Assembly: GCF_025753815.1 (NCBI RefSeq)
Contig: NZ_JAOWRF010000064.1
Location: 1 to 64,000 of the forward strand
Direction of reading: 5' to 3'
Length of the DNA stretch: 64,000 nt
Origin: Plectonema radiosum NIES-515
GTDB taxonomy: Bacteria; Cyanobacteriota; Cyanobacteriia; Cyanobacteriales; Nostocaceae
Shown: positions 10,501 through 19,164 of the stretch, one piece after another
Layout of the letters: every line of letters begins with the position of its first letter
Position numbering within the stretch: position 1 is the first letter of the stretch
Notes under the pieces: generated by a model
Told to the model about the DNA's origin: nothing
The model's input: the letters and a program-made list of their open reading frames with translations, nothing else
Databases searched by the model: none
Program-made: the position numbers and the translations under genes

Positions 10501-12510
10501 TCCGGCAAATCCAGTAGGATCAGCGTTAGTGGTACTCAGTGTTGAGTTATCAATGTTAATAATGTTTGGTATTAAAGATAACGCATCTGTTCTACCTAAT
10601 TGACTACCAATAAAAATGCGTCCTAAATTGCCATCACTAGAAATTGTACTGTTGTTTGTAATGGAAACTTGGTCACGAGCATTCAGCGTGATATTTCCTG
10701 CAAATCCAGCACTTGCATTTGTCGTTCTTAATACAGCGCGATCGTCTAAAAAGATAGAAGCAGCGTTGATGGTAATGTTGCCCGCATCACCGTTGGCTCC
10801 TAACTCCACTAAGTTGTAAACACCACTACCGAAGCCATTAGTACCAAGCCCAGCAAAAGATACGCGATCGCTGGCATTAATCGTTACGTTGCTTGCATTT
10901 CCATTACCAGAAGTGCTGGCACTTAAAACCGCACCATTTGTCAAAGAAAGAGTTTTTGTCGTGATGTCAATACTACCTGCATTACCTATGGCGTTATCTG
11001 TCACAGCGCTAAAAATTCCAGAAGAAAATCCATTGCTTCCGACCCCATCAAAGGAGATGTCGCTAGCTTGAATTTTGACGATGCCTGCATTTCCCTCGTT
11101 AAAGGTGCTGGAACCAATTTGAGCGCCATTAAACAGAGAAAGTCTTCCTGTAGTGATGTCAATACCACCAGCGTTGCCTACAGCATCCCCTTGCACATTG
11201 CTGAAGATTCCAGAAGAAAATCCATCACTTCCTACTCCATCCGCAGAAAGTGTGTTTTGGACTTTAATAATGGCGCTGCCTGCATTACCTTGTCCAAAGG
11301 TGCTAACCCCCACAACAGAACCAGCCTTTAAAGAAAGCGATCCAGCTTGGATATTAACCTGACCACCATTGCCTTTGCCTGTGCTTTCAAGGTTGCTGAA
11401 AATGCCACTGACGTTTTCTAAAGATACAGCACCACCCGCAGAAATAGTCACGTTGCCTGCATTTCCATTACCAGAAGTACTGGAATTTATTTGAGCGTTG
11501 CTGAGACTCAGGTTGTTAGTGTTGAATTTGATGTTACCCGCGTTACCTGTTGCTTCACTGCCTACGGTATTGGCTATAACACTAGCAAAGTTAGCTGTTC
11601 CCGTAATTGTCACTTGATCAGTGGCATTAATGACAATATCGCCTGCTTGAGCTTCTGACATGCCAAAACCAGGAAATATGCCGGCATCAAGACGACTTCC
11701 CCCGGAAACTTCTACATTGCGTCCATTAACGGCAATACTACCTCCACCGATAAAGCTTACATCTACTGAAGCACCATTGCCAAACGATATATCCCCACGA
11801 ATCACCCCATCGGGAAAGCTCAAACTGCGATCGTTATTAATTCCCACCGTTCCCGGTGCTTTTAATCCTCCTATCTCAACATTTACTCCCAATGCTGTCA
11901 GATTTCCACCATCGAAATTAACGTCACCACCTATCAGTGCGAAGGTTTGTCCTGGTGGCACTTGAGGGCTAAGAGCCGCTTGATTAGTAATATTTCCCGG
12001 ATTATCTCGAAATCGCAAGCCAACGGGAATATTCACAGTTAACAAAGGTGGTGCTTGGGGGTTGGTGGCACTAAATTCAAACCCGTTGTCAAACAATAAA
12101 CTATCAGCGGTGGTGGCAAAAAATGAACCACCAATATCTAAACGAGCATTTGGTCCAAAGAAAATACCAGCCGGATTGAGTAAAAATAAGTTTGCGCTAC
12201 CTTGGCTTTGAATCAAACCATTAATTTGAGATAAAGAACCTCCGGTCACACGGTTGATAATATTTTGCACATCCAAAGGATTTTGGAAAACAGCCGAACC
12301 ACCATTGGGGACAGAAAATTCTCTGAAGCTGTGAAATAAATTTCCTCCAACTCGATTGCCATTATTGATGGTGAAATTTAAGCTATCCGGGCTGGTAACA
12401 GTGGTAGATAATGTTCCATCAGGAGAAACTTGTTGCGCTCTGACGCTGGTCATCAAACCCAGAGTGCAACAAGTAGTCAAGAGAAAAAGCCTTTTCCAAT
12501 TCGGTTTCAT
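7540..12510 (-). CDS. TpsA exoprotein 2, filamentous haemagglutinin N-terminal domain, giant beta-helix
   Basis: 1656 residues. The signal peptide (RLFLLTTCCTLGLMTSVRA) precedes a TPS domain with NLFHSFREFSV, NIINRVTGG and NLFLLNPAGIFFGPNA. A very long repetitive region follows, with recurrent units such as GNAGNI-(I/S)-(I/L)-x-A plus FSSGIF and NGAQ/NGSQ turns. The last 200 residues are nearly the same as those of the 1099-residue paralogue, including the paired C-terminal cysteines (NPCQQG and AACPAR). The protein is a secreted surface adhesin candidate exported by the TpsB encoded about 590 bp upstream on the same strand. The difference in length from its paralogue comes from amplified central repeats. 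Confidence 0.93.
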   Translation of the reverse strand: MKPNWKRLFLLTTCCTLGLMTSVRAQQVSPDGTLSTTVTSPDSLNFTINNGNRVGGNLFHSFREFSVPNGGSAVFQNPLDVQNIINRVTGGSLSQINGLIQSQGSANLFLLNPAGIFFGPNARLDIGGSFFATTADSLLFDNGFEFSATNPQAPPLLTVNIPVGLRFRDNPGNITNQAALSPQVPPGQTFALIGGDVNFDGGNLTALGVNVEIGGLKAPGTVGINNDRSLSFPDGVIRGDISFGNGASVDVSFIGGGSIAVNGRNVEVSGGSRLDAGIFPGFGMSEAQAGDIVINATDQVTITGTANFASVIANTVGSEATGNAGNIKFNTNNLSLSNAQINSSTSGNGNAGNVTISAGGAVSLENVSGIFSNLESTGKGNGGQVNIQAGSLSLKAGSVVGVSTFGQGNAGSAIIKVQNTLSADGVGSDGFSSGIFSNVQGDAVGNAGGIDITTGRLSLFNGAQIGSSTFNEGNAGIVKIQASDISFDGVGSNGFSSGIFSAVTDNAIGNAGSIDITTKTLSLTNGAVLSASTSGNGNASNVTINASDRVSFAGLGTNGFGSGVYNLVELGANGDAGNITINAASIFLDDRAVLRTTNASAGFAGNITLNARDQVSITNNSTISSDGNLGRIFIGSQLGRTDALSLIPNIINIDNSTLSTTNADPTGFAGNITLNARNQISITNNSTVSSEGNLGSIFIGQLDTTNALSVLPSRINIDNSTLNTTNSNTDFAGDITLNARDEIFIKDSAISSNGYFGQIFIGDANSFLPALVRIEGANTRLSTANNTAPNQDAGSINIAAGRVVMNLGEISSNTSGSSRAGDISVQATGLVEFVDNALFSNVETGAQNGQAGNITIKAGSFSLLNGAQLQSRVLGQGNGGNVTIDVPDGTVRIDGRRNQLGNQGNPSAIFNDVESGATGNAGNILINARNLFLTNSAQINSSISGIGNAGNISLQVGDAIALSDSSFIITNVQAGGSGIGGDIDIRGRSLTLTNASQIQAGLFREDSGLPGGNGTGGSIKINASDFVDISGFNPVSGLQSGIFTPAETGSTGPGGSIDITTGAFRLTNFGVVTARNDNGNNGGDITINAKTFEATNGRVQTTLSGQAEAGRLFTAGDIQLNVSDSVTLKDGSLINSSTSGIGNAGNISLKVGDAIALVNSSLIRSVVEQGGEGIGGDIDIRARSLTLTGGSQIQTALIAEGNGLSGGKGRAGNIEINATDFVNIFGVDTTGFSSGLFASAERGTTATSPQAAGNINLTTGNFRIADGAVVDALTSNSGDAGNITINANTFTANGGGQVITTTFNSGSAGNINLNIGDRITISGSDPNYNQRIEGTFDNQGAASGIFANTAPGSTGNGGSITIQPNENSLPRIAIADGGEVTVDSQGQGRGGEISITGNSLTLDRGIINASTQSSDGGNINLRLRNFLRLQNESLISANARGQQGGNGGNITINTPFIVAFPRNNDIIANAVGGDGGRVRTNATLFGIVPRTRADLERLGVPGLNPRNLPTSDITAFSEQNSFFGDNVLVTSPDVDPSRGLVELPETVTDPTQKIAQNPCQQGIGNEFFVTGRGGLPTTPNQTLNSDNVRVDLLQPVAISGNSRSATRKSATTVTATRLPAQGWIFNDKGQVVLTAYDPSNTGSQRPFSTAAACPAR

Positions 12511-12564
12511 AATTTTTTTTTGGTAATAAATTTTAAATGTGTTGTTGATTTGAAGTAACGTACC

Positions 12565-13031
12565 TAGGGAAGGGGTTTTGGGTTAGGTCTGACCCCTCAT
12601 TTGACCGAAAAACCCTCGTAAAGACGTTCCACCGGAACGTCTCTACAATCGTGTGGAATGACGAAAAATCCTTGCTCCCCGGACCTCGTAGGGAAGGTGT
12701 TTTGGGTTAGGTCTGACCCCTCATTTGACCGAAAAACCCTGGTAAAGACGTTCCACCGGAACGTCTCTACAATCGTGTGGAATGACGAAAAATCCTTGCT
12801 CCCCGGACCTCGTAGGGAAGGTGTTTTGGGTTAGGTCTGACCCCTCATTTGACCGAAAAACCCTCGTAAAGACGTTCCACCGGAACGTCTCTACAATCGT
12901 GTGGAATGACGAAAAATCCTTGCTCCCCGGACCTCCTAGGGAAGGGGTTGGGGGTTAGGTTTGACCCCTCATTTGAACAAAAAACCCTCGTAAAGACGTG
13001 ACCATGGAACGTCTCTACAATCGTGTGGAAT
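12565..13031. repeat. 124-bp direct tandem repeat, almost four copies, each with a palindrome
   Basis: Copies begin at 12565, 12689, 12813 and 12937, a constant 124-bp period. Each has TAGGGAAGG..., GGTTAGGTCTGACCCC, a GTAAAGACGTTCC/GGAACGTCTCTAC palindrome and AATCGTGTGGAATGACG. The first three are nearly identical; the fourth is diverged (its palindrome core is GTGACCATGGAAC). The array lies between tpsB and tpsA2 and could act on transcript structure in the operon, but no gene is seen in it. Confidence 0.9.
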
Positions 13032-13099
13032 TGGGATGCTCCGCGTTCCGACGGAACGTCTCTACCCCTAATTCGGATTTTCATATTATTTACCGACGC

Positions 13100-14956
13100 C
13101 TAAAAAGGACTGTAATTAACTGAAAAATACAAACCTTGCTCTTGCAAAGTGCGATCGCCTGAATTAACATCTATTAAGGGAAAACCATAATCAAGACGGG
13201 CATTAAGCTGATTAGCCATTTGAAGAAGCAAACCTACCCCCGTACCCACCAAAGTGTTCGGATCTGGGTTGCGATCGCCTGAACTATTCCAACCAATACC
13301 AAAATCGATAAAGGGCACTATTTGCAAAAGTCCGTTTACCTGATTTACCCGCAGAATTGGTAATCTAAATTCCGCTGAAGCAAAAAAGCCATTATCAACC
13401 AAAAACTGATCCTGACGATAACCCCGGACGCTTTGCAAACCTCCAATGCTAAATTGCTCTAAAGGTACAAGGGATCTCGTTGCAAACTGTGCGTCAGAAC
13501 GAAATACAAACAAGGTGTCCGGTGCTAAAAGTCGCACATACTGTCCTTGTCCCCTCCAAGAGAAATACCGACTATCAGGAGGTTGGCTGTTGACAGTCGC
13601 ATCAAACAACCCTACCCCAAGATTAAATTGAGAACGAAAAGCTAAAACTTGTTGGGGACTGCGTTGTGTATATTCCTGAAAAAACCGCAACACTGATAAG
13701 CGGGTTGCCCCATTATCATCAGCTCCTGCAGAAAGCTGAAAATTTTGTCCTAAAAGTTGGGTCTGGCTTTGCTCTCGAGATAAAGTTAGACCTAGTGCTA
13801 ATTCTTCGGTAGCAGTTTCAATTATCGGCTGGCGGTAACTCAAATCTACATAAAAATAGTCACCTACGATATTAATGCGATCGAAAGGTGGTTCAATGAC
13901 GTTAGTATCTGCAAATCCCCCAGATAAAGTCAGTGTACCATTGCGAGGATTGAGCGGTACTGAGTAACTCAAATCCAAGGTGTTGCTGCCATCGGTATTA
14001 GTATATTGTGCCGTTGCGCGATCGCCAAACCCAAATAAATTGTTTTCGTTGATCCGCACACCCCGGCGAAAACTACCTACACTAGGAACACGACCATTAT
14101 CAACAAAAAATTCTGTTCTAAACGAGTCTGCTTCTACTACCTTGACTTCCAGTAAACTCTGTTCCGGACGCGATCCTACAGACAGTTCAACCGAAATATT
14201 TTTAATCAAGGGGTTAGTTTGCAATACTTGCAGCGCTTTCAACAAGCGAGTTCGATTCAAAGGTTTGGAGACACCAAGTCTAATCCGACTGCGGATGTAT
14301 TCTGAGTTCAACCGTCGATTACCAGTTACCTTAATGTCTTCTATTCCACCTTCAACAATCTCAACTTTGACAACTGCACCCTCTCTTGAAAAAACTTGGT
14401 CAGCTGGAATAAAAGCACCAGAATTGATGTACCCAGCATCAGTGTAAAACTTTGTGATTTCAGCTTCAACTTGTAACAATCTCGCAAAGCTAATCGGTGT
14501 ATTGGTAAAATCTTTTGTAATCTTTCTTAACTTTTCATCATTAAATGCTGTGTTACCTTCAAACTCAAACTTCTTAACTGTGATACTTCCAGGAATCTCT
14601 GGACGTGGTGCAGATGAAGGAGGTTTTGTTGGGGTTTCATCCAGAGGAGTTTCTGGTAATGGCTGGGGAGTCGGGATTGGCTGTGGAGGTGGTGGTATCG
14701 GTCGAACAGGATTGGGATCTGGCTGTGGAGGTGGTGGTATCGCTCGAACAGGATTGGGAACTTGAGATAGAATAATAGGCGATGCTGTAGTGTTATAAGC
14801 AGGAGTAAAAAATTCGTGAAAAGGTATTTCAGCCTGAAGAAGTTCATTACAGCTGCTTTCAGCTAACGCTTTATGAGCAGAGAACGTGATTAACGCCTGC
14901 ACGATTAACAAAGCAGTTAGATTGTTTAAGCCTCTGTTATTATTGCCCATAATCAT
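13100..14956 (-). CDS. TpsB outer-membrane transporter (ShlB/FhaC/HecB family)
   Basis: 618 residues. The N-terminal signal segment ends in KALA, followed by a Pro-rich linker of repeated PNPVR-IPPPPQP units (about 68-115). A POTRA_2 domain starts at SITVKKFEFEGNTAF (about 125-200), with a second POTRA-like stretch IEDIKVTGNRRLNSEYI. The C-terminal 16-strand barrel ends in an aromatic-terminated strand (YFSVNYSPF). The conserved barrel motif VRGYRQDQF is present. TpsB proteins secrete the TpsA exoproteins through recognition of the TPS domain, and the two TpsA genes follow on the same strand. An in-frame ATG two codons downstream is an alternative start. An unusual feature is the long proline-rich linker before POTRA. 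Confidence 0.93.
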   Translation of the reverse strand: MIMGNNNRGLNNLTALLIVQALITFSAHKALAESSCNELLQAEIPFHEFFTPAYNTTASPIILSQVPNPVRAIPPPPQPDPNPVRPIPPPPQPIPTPQPLPETPLDETPTKPPSSAPRPEIPGSITVKKFEFEGNTAFNDEKLRKITKDFTNTPISFARLLQVEAEITKFYTDAGYINSGAFIPADQVFSREGAVVKVEIVEGGIEDIKVTGNRRLNSEYIRSRIRLGVSKPLNRTRLLKALQVLQTNPLIKNISVELSVGSRPEQSLLEVKVVEADSFRTEFFVDNGRVPSVGSFRRGVRINENNLFGFGDRATAQYTNTDGSNTLDLSYSVPLNPRNGTLTLSGGFADTNVIEPPFDRINIVGDYFYVDLSYRQPIIETATEELALGLTLSREQSQTQLLGQNFQLSAGADDNGATRLSVLRFFQEYTQRSPQQVLAFRSQFNLGVGLFDATVNSQPPDSRYFSWRGQGQYVRLLAPDTLFVFRSDAQFATRSLVPLEQFSIGGLQSVRGYRQDQFLVDNGFFASAEFRLPILRVNQVNGLLQIVPFIDFGIGWNSSGDRNPDPNTLVGTGVGLLLQMANQLNARLDYGFPLIDVNSGDRTLQEQGLYFSVNYSPF

Positions 14957-15338
14957 AGTATTATGTACTCCTCAGCAAAAGTTTTGTGATTTTAGGCGCT
15001 GTATAAAAATGAACTGACTATGATTAATTTTAATTAAAGTTTATTTACCACATATTGTTATTTCTAGTCACTATAATCATAATAAAAATTAACTCATCGC
15101 TTAGAGTAAAAACGTAGAAGTGTGTTTGATTATCTGTAAGCTCAAACTAAAAATTAATTGTTAAGCTGAAAATAATATATAGTCGTCACTTAACATAAAT
15201 TTAAATTCGGGTTATATAAATAAATTGATTTCTATGTACTTTAAGCAGATGAAGAGCATAAAAATATACAAGTGATTGCGATGGAAATGCTTAGTTAAAC
15301 AACATCGCTTGAGTATAAAAAACGCGCGTTAACTAAAA
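14957..15338. other. AT-rich intergenic region between divergent tpsB and kinase genes
   Basis: About 380 bp, strongly AT-rich, between two divergently transcribed genes, so it should hold promoters for both. I see no terminator, tRNA, convincing small gene or repeat of the palindromic families here. Confidence 0.6.
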
Positions 15339-17486
15339 ATGGCGAAACAGAAGGAAATATTACTAGTTGGACGCTACAAGATTATAAAAGAATTAGCAAG
15401 AGGGGGCTTTGGTATAACCTCTCTTGCTGAAGATACCATGTCGTCTAACTGTCCTTGTGTAGTTAAACAACTGTACCCGCAAAACTCGGATATTATTGAA
15501 ACAGCAAAACTATTATTTAAAAGAGAAGTTGCTATTTTAAAATATTTGCAACAAAAGCAACAAATACCAAAATATTTTAATTACTTTGAAGACGAACAAA
15601 ATGGACAAACACATTATTACTTAGTTCAAGAATATATCGATGGGGAACCTCTGCAAAATCTAATTTTTCAGCAATGGACACAGCCAAGAGTTATTAATTT
15701 TCTCCGAGAGATTCTCTCTATTTTAAAATATTTGCATCAAATAAATGTTATTCATCGTGATATCAAACCCCCAAATGTGATGAGAAGGGAGCAAGACAAG
15801 AAGTTTGTCTTAATTGACTTTGGTGCTGTCAAACAATTAGATATTAACTACTCATCTCCTCACGAACAGCATACCCAGACAATGATTGGAACTAGTGGAT
15901 ATGCTCCTCCAGAACAAATGGCAGGAAGACCAGGTTTTTACAGTGATATATACGGTTTGGGTATTACGGCAATCCAGCTTTTAACTAAAATACCACCCAA
16001 AAATTTAAAACGGGATGAAAAAGACAACATTATCTGGGCTAATGGGCTTGATATAGATAAATCTTTCTCTGCCATTTTAACAAAAATGGTCTACCATAAT
16101 ACTGAACATCGTTATCAGTCTGTAGAAGATGTTCTCAATGATTTGAGTGACTTGACAGCAATCAACGAAGAGGATTTTATCCGTAGTTTATACCAAGGTT
16201 CTAATGTAAATACAATTAATCCTTTCAAAATACCGGAATTTCCAACTATCAGTCAAAGTGCTAATAATTTCAATACTAAACAACCACCAACATCAACATA
16301 TAATAATAAGACAACACTAACTAGTTTGTCAGAGTCGAAATTGTGGAAAATTACAATTGTACTGACAGCATTAGGCGCGATCGCATTATTGATAGAATTT
16401 ATTCATCCATTTATTAGACCTATATATTATTCTTATCAAGGTAATCGTTTACTTGATATACGTCAACCAGAGAAAGCTCTTGAACAATTTCAAAACCTGA
16501 TAGCAATTAATCCCAACTCTGCCACAGCTTGGAAAGGAAGAGGTGATGCTTATTTAAGTGTAGGTCGCGATTTACAAGCTTTAGAATCTTATAATAAGTC
16601 GCTATTTTTTGAACCTAAGGATCCAAAAACCTTAAATAATAAAGGGAAAGTGCTATATAAGTTACGTAAATATAAAGAAGCTTTAGAAATACATGAAAAG
16701 GTACTTGAAATTAACCCTAATAATCCGGAAGCTTGGAGTGGCAAAGGTTTAGCCTATATTGGCTTGAATAAGTACAAAGAAGCAAACGATTCCCTTGAAA
16801 AACTCAAGCAAATCAATCTTGGTGAACCAAGTGTTTGGCAGCAAATAGGTTTGGTTACAGAACTTTTGCAAGGACCACAAGCTGCAAAGACATCCTATGA
16901 AGAAGCAGTGTTATCTTACGACGATCTTCTCAGAACAAAGCCAAGCGATGTAGTTGCTTTGACAGACAGAGGATCTGTCTTACTAAAATTAAACCGTCTT
17001 CCAGAAGCGCTTGATTCTTTTGAAAAGGCTCTAAAAATTGACAATAATTTTTATGAAGCTTTACTTGGTAAAGGTAATGCGCTGGGTGGTTTAGGAAAAC
17101 CTCAAGAAGCACTTTTCGCTTTTAATCGAGCTAGTGAAATTCGTCCGCTAGATTATCAAGTATGGTTTACGCGAGGAAGTTTGCTGGCACAATATATGAA
17201 AGACTATAACGAAGCTTTAAAATCCTTTGAAAAAGCAATTGAACGCAGATATGACTCATATGATGCTTGGGTGAACAAAGGAACGGTGCTGTTAGAGCTA
17301 AACCGTTACGATGAGGCTTTGGTTGCTTTTGATAAAGCCAAAGACCTTCAACCGAAAGATCGTTATGTCTGGGCTAACCGAGGATATGCCTTACAGAAAT
17401 TGGGAAGAACTCAAGAAGCACGCAATTCTTATAACAAAGCTGTTGAACTTGGACTCCCTCGTGAAGAGTTAAACATGAGCAAATAA
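15339..17486 (+). CDS. Ser/Thr protein kinase with transmembrane segment and TPR repeats
   Basis: 715 residues. The kinase domain (about 11-280) has the Gly-rich loop ARGGFG, Lys43 in VVKQL, the catalytic loop HRDIKPPN (Asp141), the DFG motif LIDFGAVK (Asp160) and GTSGYAPPEQ. This is a bacterial Hanks-type kinase with a PPN variant of the usual PxN. A single membrane segment (ITIVLTALGAIALLIEFI, about 337-355) is followed by at least eight TPR units (about 375-700). The kinase is therefore predicted in the cytoplasm and the TPR region on the other side of the membrane. It diverges from the two-partner secretion locus. A link to control of that locus is only an inference from position. Confidence 0.95.
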   Translation: MAKQKEILLVGRYKIIKELARGGFGITSLAEDTMSSNCPCVVKQLYPQNSDIIETAKLLFKREVAILKYLQQKQQIPKYFNYFEDEQNGQTHYYLVQEYIDGEPLQNLIFQQWTQPRVINFLREILSILKYLHQINVIHRDIKPPNVMRREQDKKFVLIDFGAVKQLDINYSSPHEQHTQTMIGTSGYAPPEQMAGRPGFYSDIYGLGITAIQLLTKIPPKNLKRDEKDNIIWANGLDIDKSFSAILTKMVYHNTEHRYQSVEDVLNDLSDLTAINEEDFIRSLYQGSNVNTINPFKIPEFPTISQSANNFNTKQPPTSTYNNKTTLTSLSESKLWKITIVLTALGAIALLIEFIHPFIRPIYYSYQGNRLLDIRQPEKALEQFQNLIAINPNSATAWKGRGDAYLSVGRDLQALESYNKSLFFEPKDPKTLNNKGKVLYKLRKYKEALEIHEKVLEINPNNPEAWSGKGLAYIGLNKYKEANDSLEKLKQINLGEPSVWQQIGLVTELLQGPQAAKTSYEEAVLSYDDLLRTKPSDVVALTDRGSVLLKLNRLPEALDSFEKALKIDNNFYEALLGKGNALGGLGKPQEALFAFNRASEIRPLDYQVWFTRGSLLAQYMKDYNEALKSFEKAIERRYDSYDAWVNKGTVLLELNRYDEALVAFDKAKDLQPKDRYVWANRGYALQKLGRTQEARNSYNKAVELGLPREELNMSK

Positions 17487-17522
17487 TAAAACATTATATC
17501 ATGTCTGCTTAATTACTTGCAA

Positions 17523-17642
17523 TAGACATCTCCGGAGTCATACGTAGAGACGTAGCAATGCTACGTCTCTTGGGGTTCGGGCAACGCATAATTAATTTAT
17601 GGAGACGTCTAATGTAAAGACGTTCCACTGGAACGTCTCTAC
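17523..17642. mobile_element. 89-bp MITE (17523-17611) with adjoining palindrome
   Basis: The termini are TAGACATCTCC and GGAGACGTCTA. The interior contains a GTAGAGACGTAGC/GCTACGTCTCT palindrome then TTGGGGTTCGGGCAACGCAT. The interior is inverted relative to the copy at 7302-7390, yet both are followed on the right by ATGTAAAGACGTTCC and a palindrome (here 17614-17642). It lies between the convergent kinase and gdhA genes. Confidence 0.8.
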
Positions 17643-17654
17643 AATAGGTTGAAT

Positions 17655-18944
17655 TTAAGGATAAAGTCCCCTGTCACTGAGCGCTTGCGCTACACGACCA
17701 ACCCCCAAGGTGTAAGCTGCTAACCTGAGAGGAATTTGTCGCACCTTGGATTGTTGAATCACTCTTACGTAAGCTTGCACCATCAACTGTTCCATTTCCC
17801 GGTTCACACGTTCCTCATCCCAAAATAGGTAAGAAAGACCTTGTACCCACTCCAAATAACTCACCACAACACCGCCCGCATTCGCTAAAATATCCGGTAA
17901 GACGGTTACTCCCCGCGCTTCTAGCAATCGATCCGCTTCAAGCGTCACAGGACCATTAGCCGCTTCTGCAACAATCTCCGCTTGGATTTGATTGACATTT
18001 TTTTCAGTAATTTGATTTTCCAAAGCCGCTGGGATTAACACCTCACAAGGTAAAGTTAGTAACTCATCATTGCTAATTGGTGATGCTTGGGGGAAACCAA
18101 CAAGACTTTTACCGTTCTTAGCAGCATAAGCTATCATTGCAGGGATATCAAGACCAGTTTGGGAAAAAACTCCTCCTGAACCTGTGGAAACGGCGATAAC
18201 TTTCGCTCCCGCTTCGTGTAGCAATAAAGCTGCTGCACTACCTACGTTACCAAAACCTTGAATTACTATCCGCGCATTGGTTAGGGATTTCGAGCGATCG
18301 CCTAACGCCTCACGTACTACAATCATGACACCGCGTCCGGTTGCCATTTCCCGTCCCAGCGAACCACCAATCGAAAGCGGTTTACCAGTCACAACTCCAG
18401 GCACAGCATGACCAACATTTACAGAGTAGGTATCCATCATCCAAGCCATCTCACGGGCTGAAGTACCCATGTCTGGTGCAGGTATATCTACACTCGGACC
18501 GATATCTTTAATTAACTCGCTCATGTAACGTCGGGTAATTCGTTCTAATTCACCGACGCTGTAGCGTTTTGGATCTATTGCAATACCTCCCTTAGCACCA
18601 CCGTAGGGAATACCTAGCAACGCACATTTCCAGGTCATTAACATTGCCAGTGCTGACACCTCCCGCAATGTTACCGCCGGATGGTAGCGAATGCCACCTT
18701 TATAAGGTCCCAAAATATCGCAGTGCTGCACCCGATGTCCAGCTAAAACTTGCACTTCACCATTATCCCGTTTTACAGGAATGGAAACTGTGACTATCTT
18801 ACGTGGGTGGCTAAGTATTTCCAACAGACCTGGATCTAAATTTAATTCTTTCGCTGCTGCCTCTAAATAACTACAGGCTTGGTCAAATGGGCAAATGTGC
18901 CCAGGTGTTGCACTTGAGTGCGATCTGAGGGGTGTTGAAACCAT
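17655..18944 (-). CDS. gdhA: Glu/Leu/Phe/Val dehydrogenase, probable glutamate dehydrogenase
   Basis: 429 residues, the usual length for the hexameric family. It catalyses reversible reductive amination of 2-oxoglutarate. The substrate-binding region includes GGIRYHP and the catalytic-Lys segment GIPYGGAKGGI. A Rossmann NAD(P) domain follows with VIQGFGNVGSAAALLL, and NAGGVVVSYLEW is the conserved C-terminal segment. The start ATG at 18944 is supported by the ribosome site AGGAGA. An NtcA-type palindrome lies about 90 bp upstream, which would fit nitrogen control. Leucine/phenylalanine dehydrogenase is the main alternative assignment; the length and motifs favour glutamate. Confidence 0.88.
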   Translation of the reverse strand: MVSTPLRSHSSATPGHICPFDQACSYLEAAAKELNLDPGLLEILSHPRKIVTVSIPVKRDNGEVQVLAGHRVQHCDILGPYKGGIRYHPAVTLREVSALAMLMTWKCALLGIPYGGAKGGIAIDPKRYSVGELERITRRYMSELIKDIGPSVDIPAPDMGTSAREMAWMMDTYSVNVGHAVPGVVTGKPLSIGGSLGREMATGRGVMIVVREALGDRSKSLTNARIVIQGFGNVGSAAALLLHEAGAKVIAVSTGSGGVFSQTGLDIPAMIAYAAKNGKSLVGFPQASPISNDELLTLPCEVLIPAALENQITEKNVNQIQAEIVAEAANGPVTLEADRLLEARGVTVLPDILANAGGVVVSYLEWVQGLSYLFWDEERVNREMEQLMVQAYVRVIQQSKVRQIPLRLAAYTLGVGRVAQALSDRGLYP

Positions 18945-19033
18945 AAAATCTTCTCCTAATCGCGGTATCTACGCGAACCGGATATATATGATATGGCTAG
19001 CTTATCCTTTTTTTTCTCAAAAATCTATATTTT

Positions 19034-19047
19034 GTAACTTTAGTTAC
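19034..19047. promoter_or_regulatory. Candidate NtcA-binding site upstream of gdhA
   Basis: GTAACTTTAGTTAC matches the GTA-N8-TAC consensus of the cyanobacterial nitrogen regulator NtcA exactly and is itself nearly a perfect palindrome. It lies 90 bp upstream of the gdhA start. I did not find a TAN3T -10 box at the classical 22-23 bp spacing; TAAGCT lies about 29 bp downstream. The site could be activating or repressing. Confidence 0.5.
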
Positions 19048-19164
19048 AGTTTTTTGAGATAATTTAGAATAGCGCAGTAAATGTAGAAACGTCATATCAT
19101 TTCACGAAAACTTTGATACAAATGAATTTTGTAGAGACGCGATCGAATGAAATTTCTACATGAA

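Noticed and set aside
12565-13031. CRISPR array
   Set aside because: The 124-bp units are direct repeats without variable spacers, and no cas genes are near.
13980-14447. 155-codon plus-strand frame opposite tpsB
   Set aside because: It is antisense to a clear TpsB gene and has no recognisable motif or start signal.
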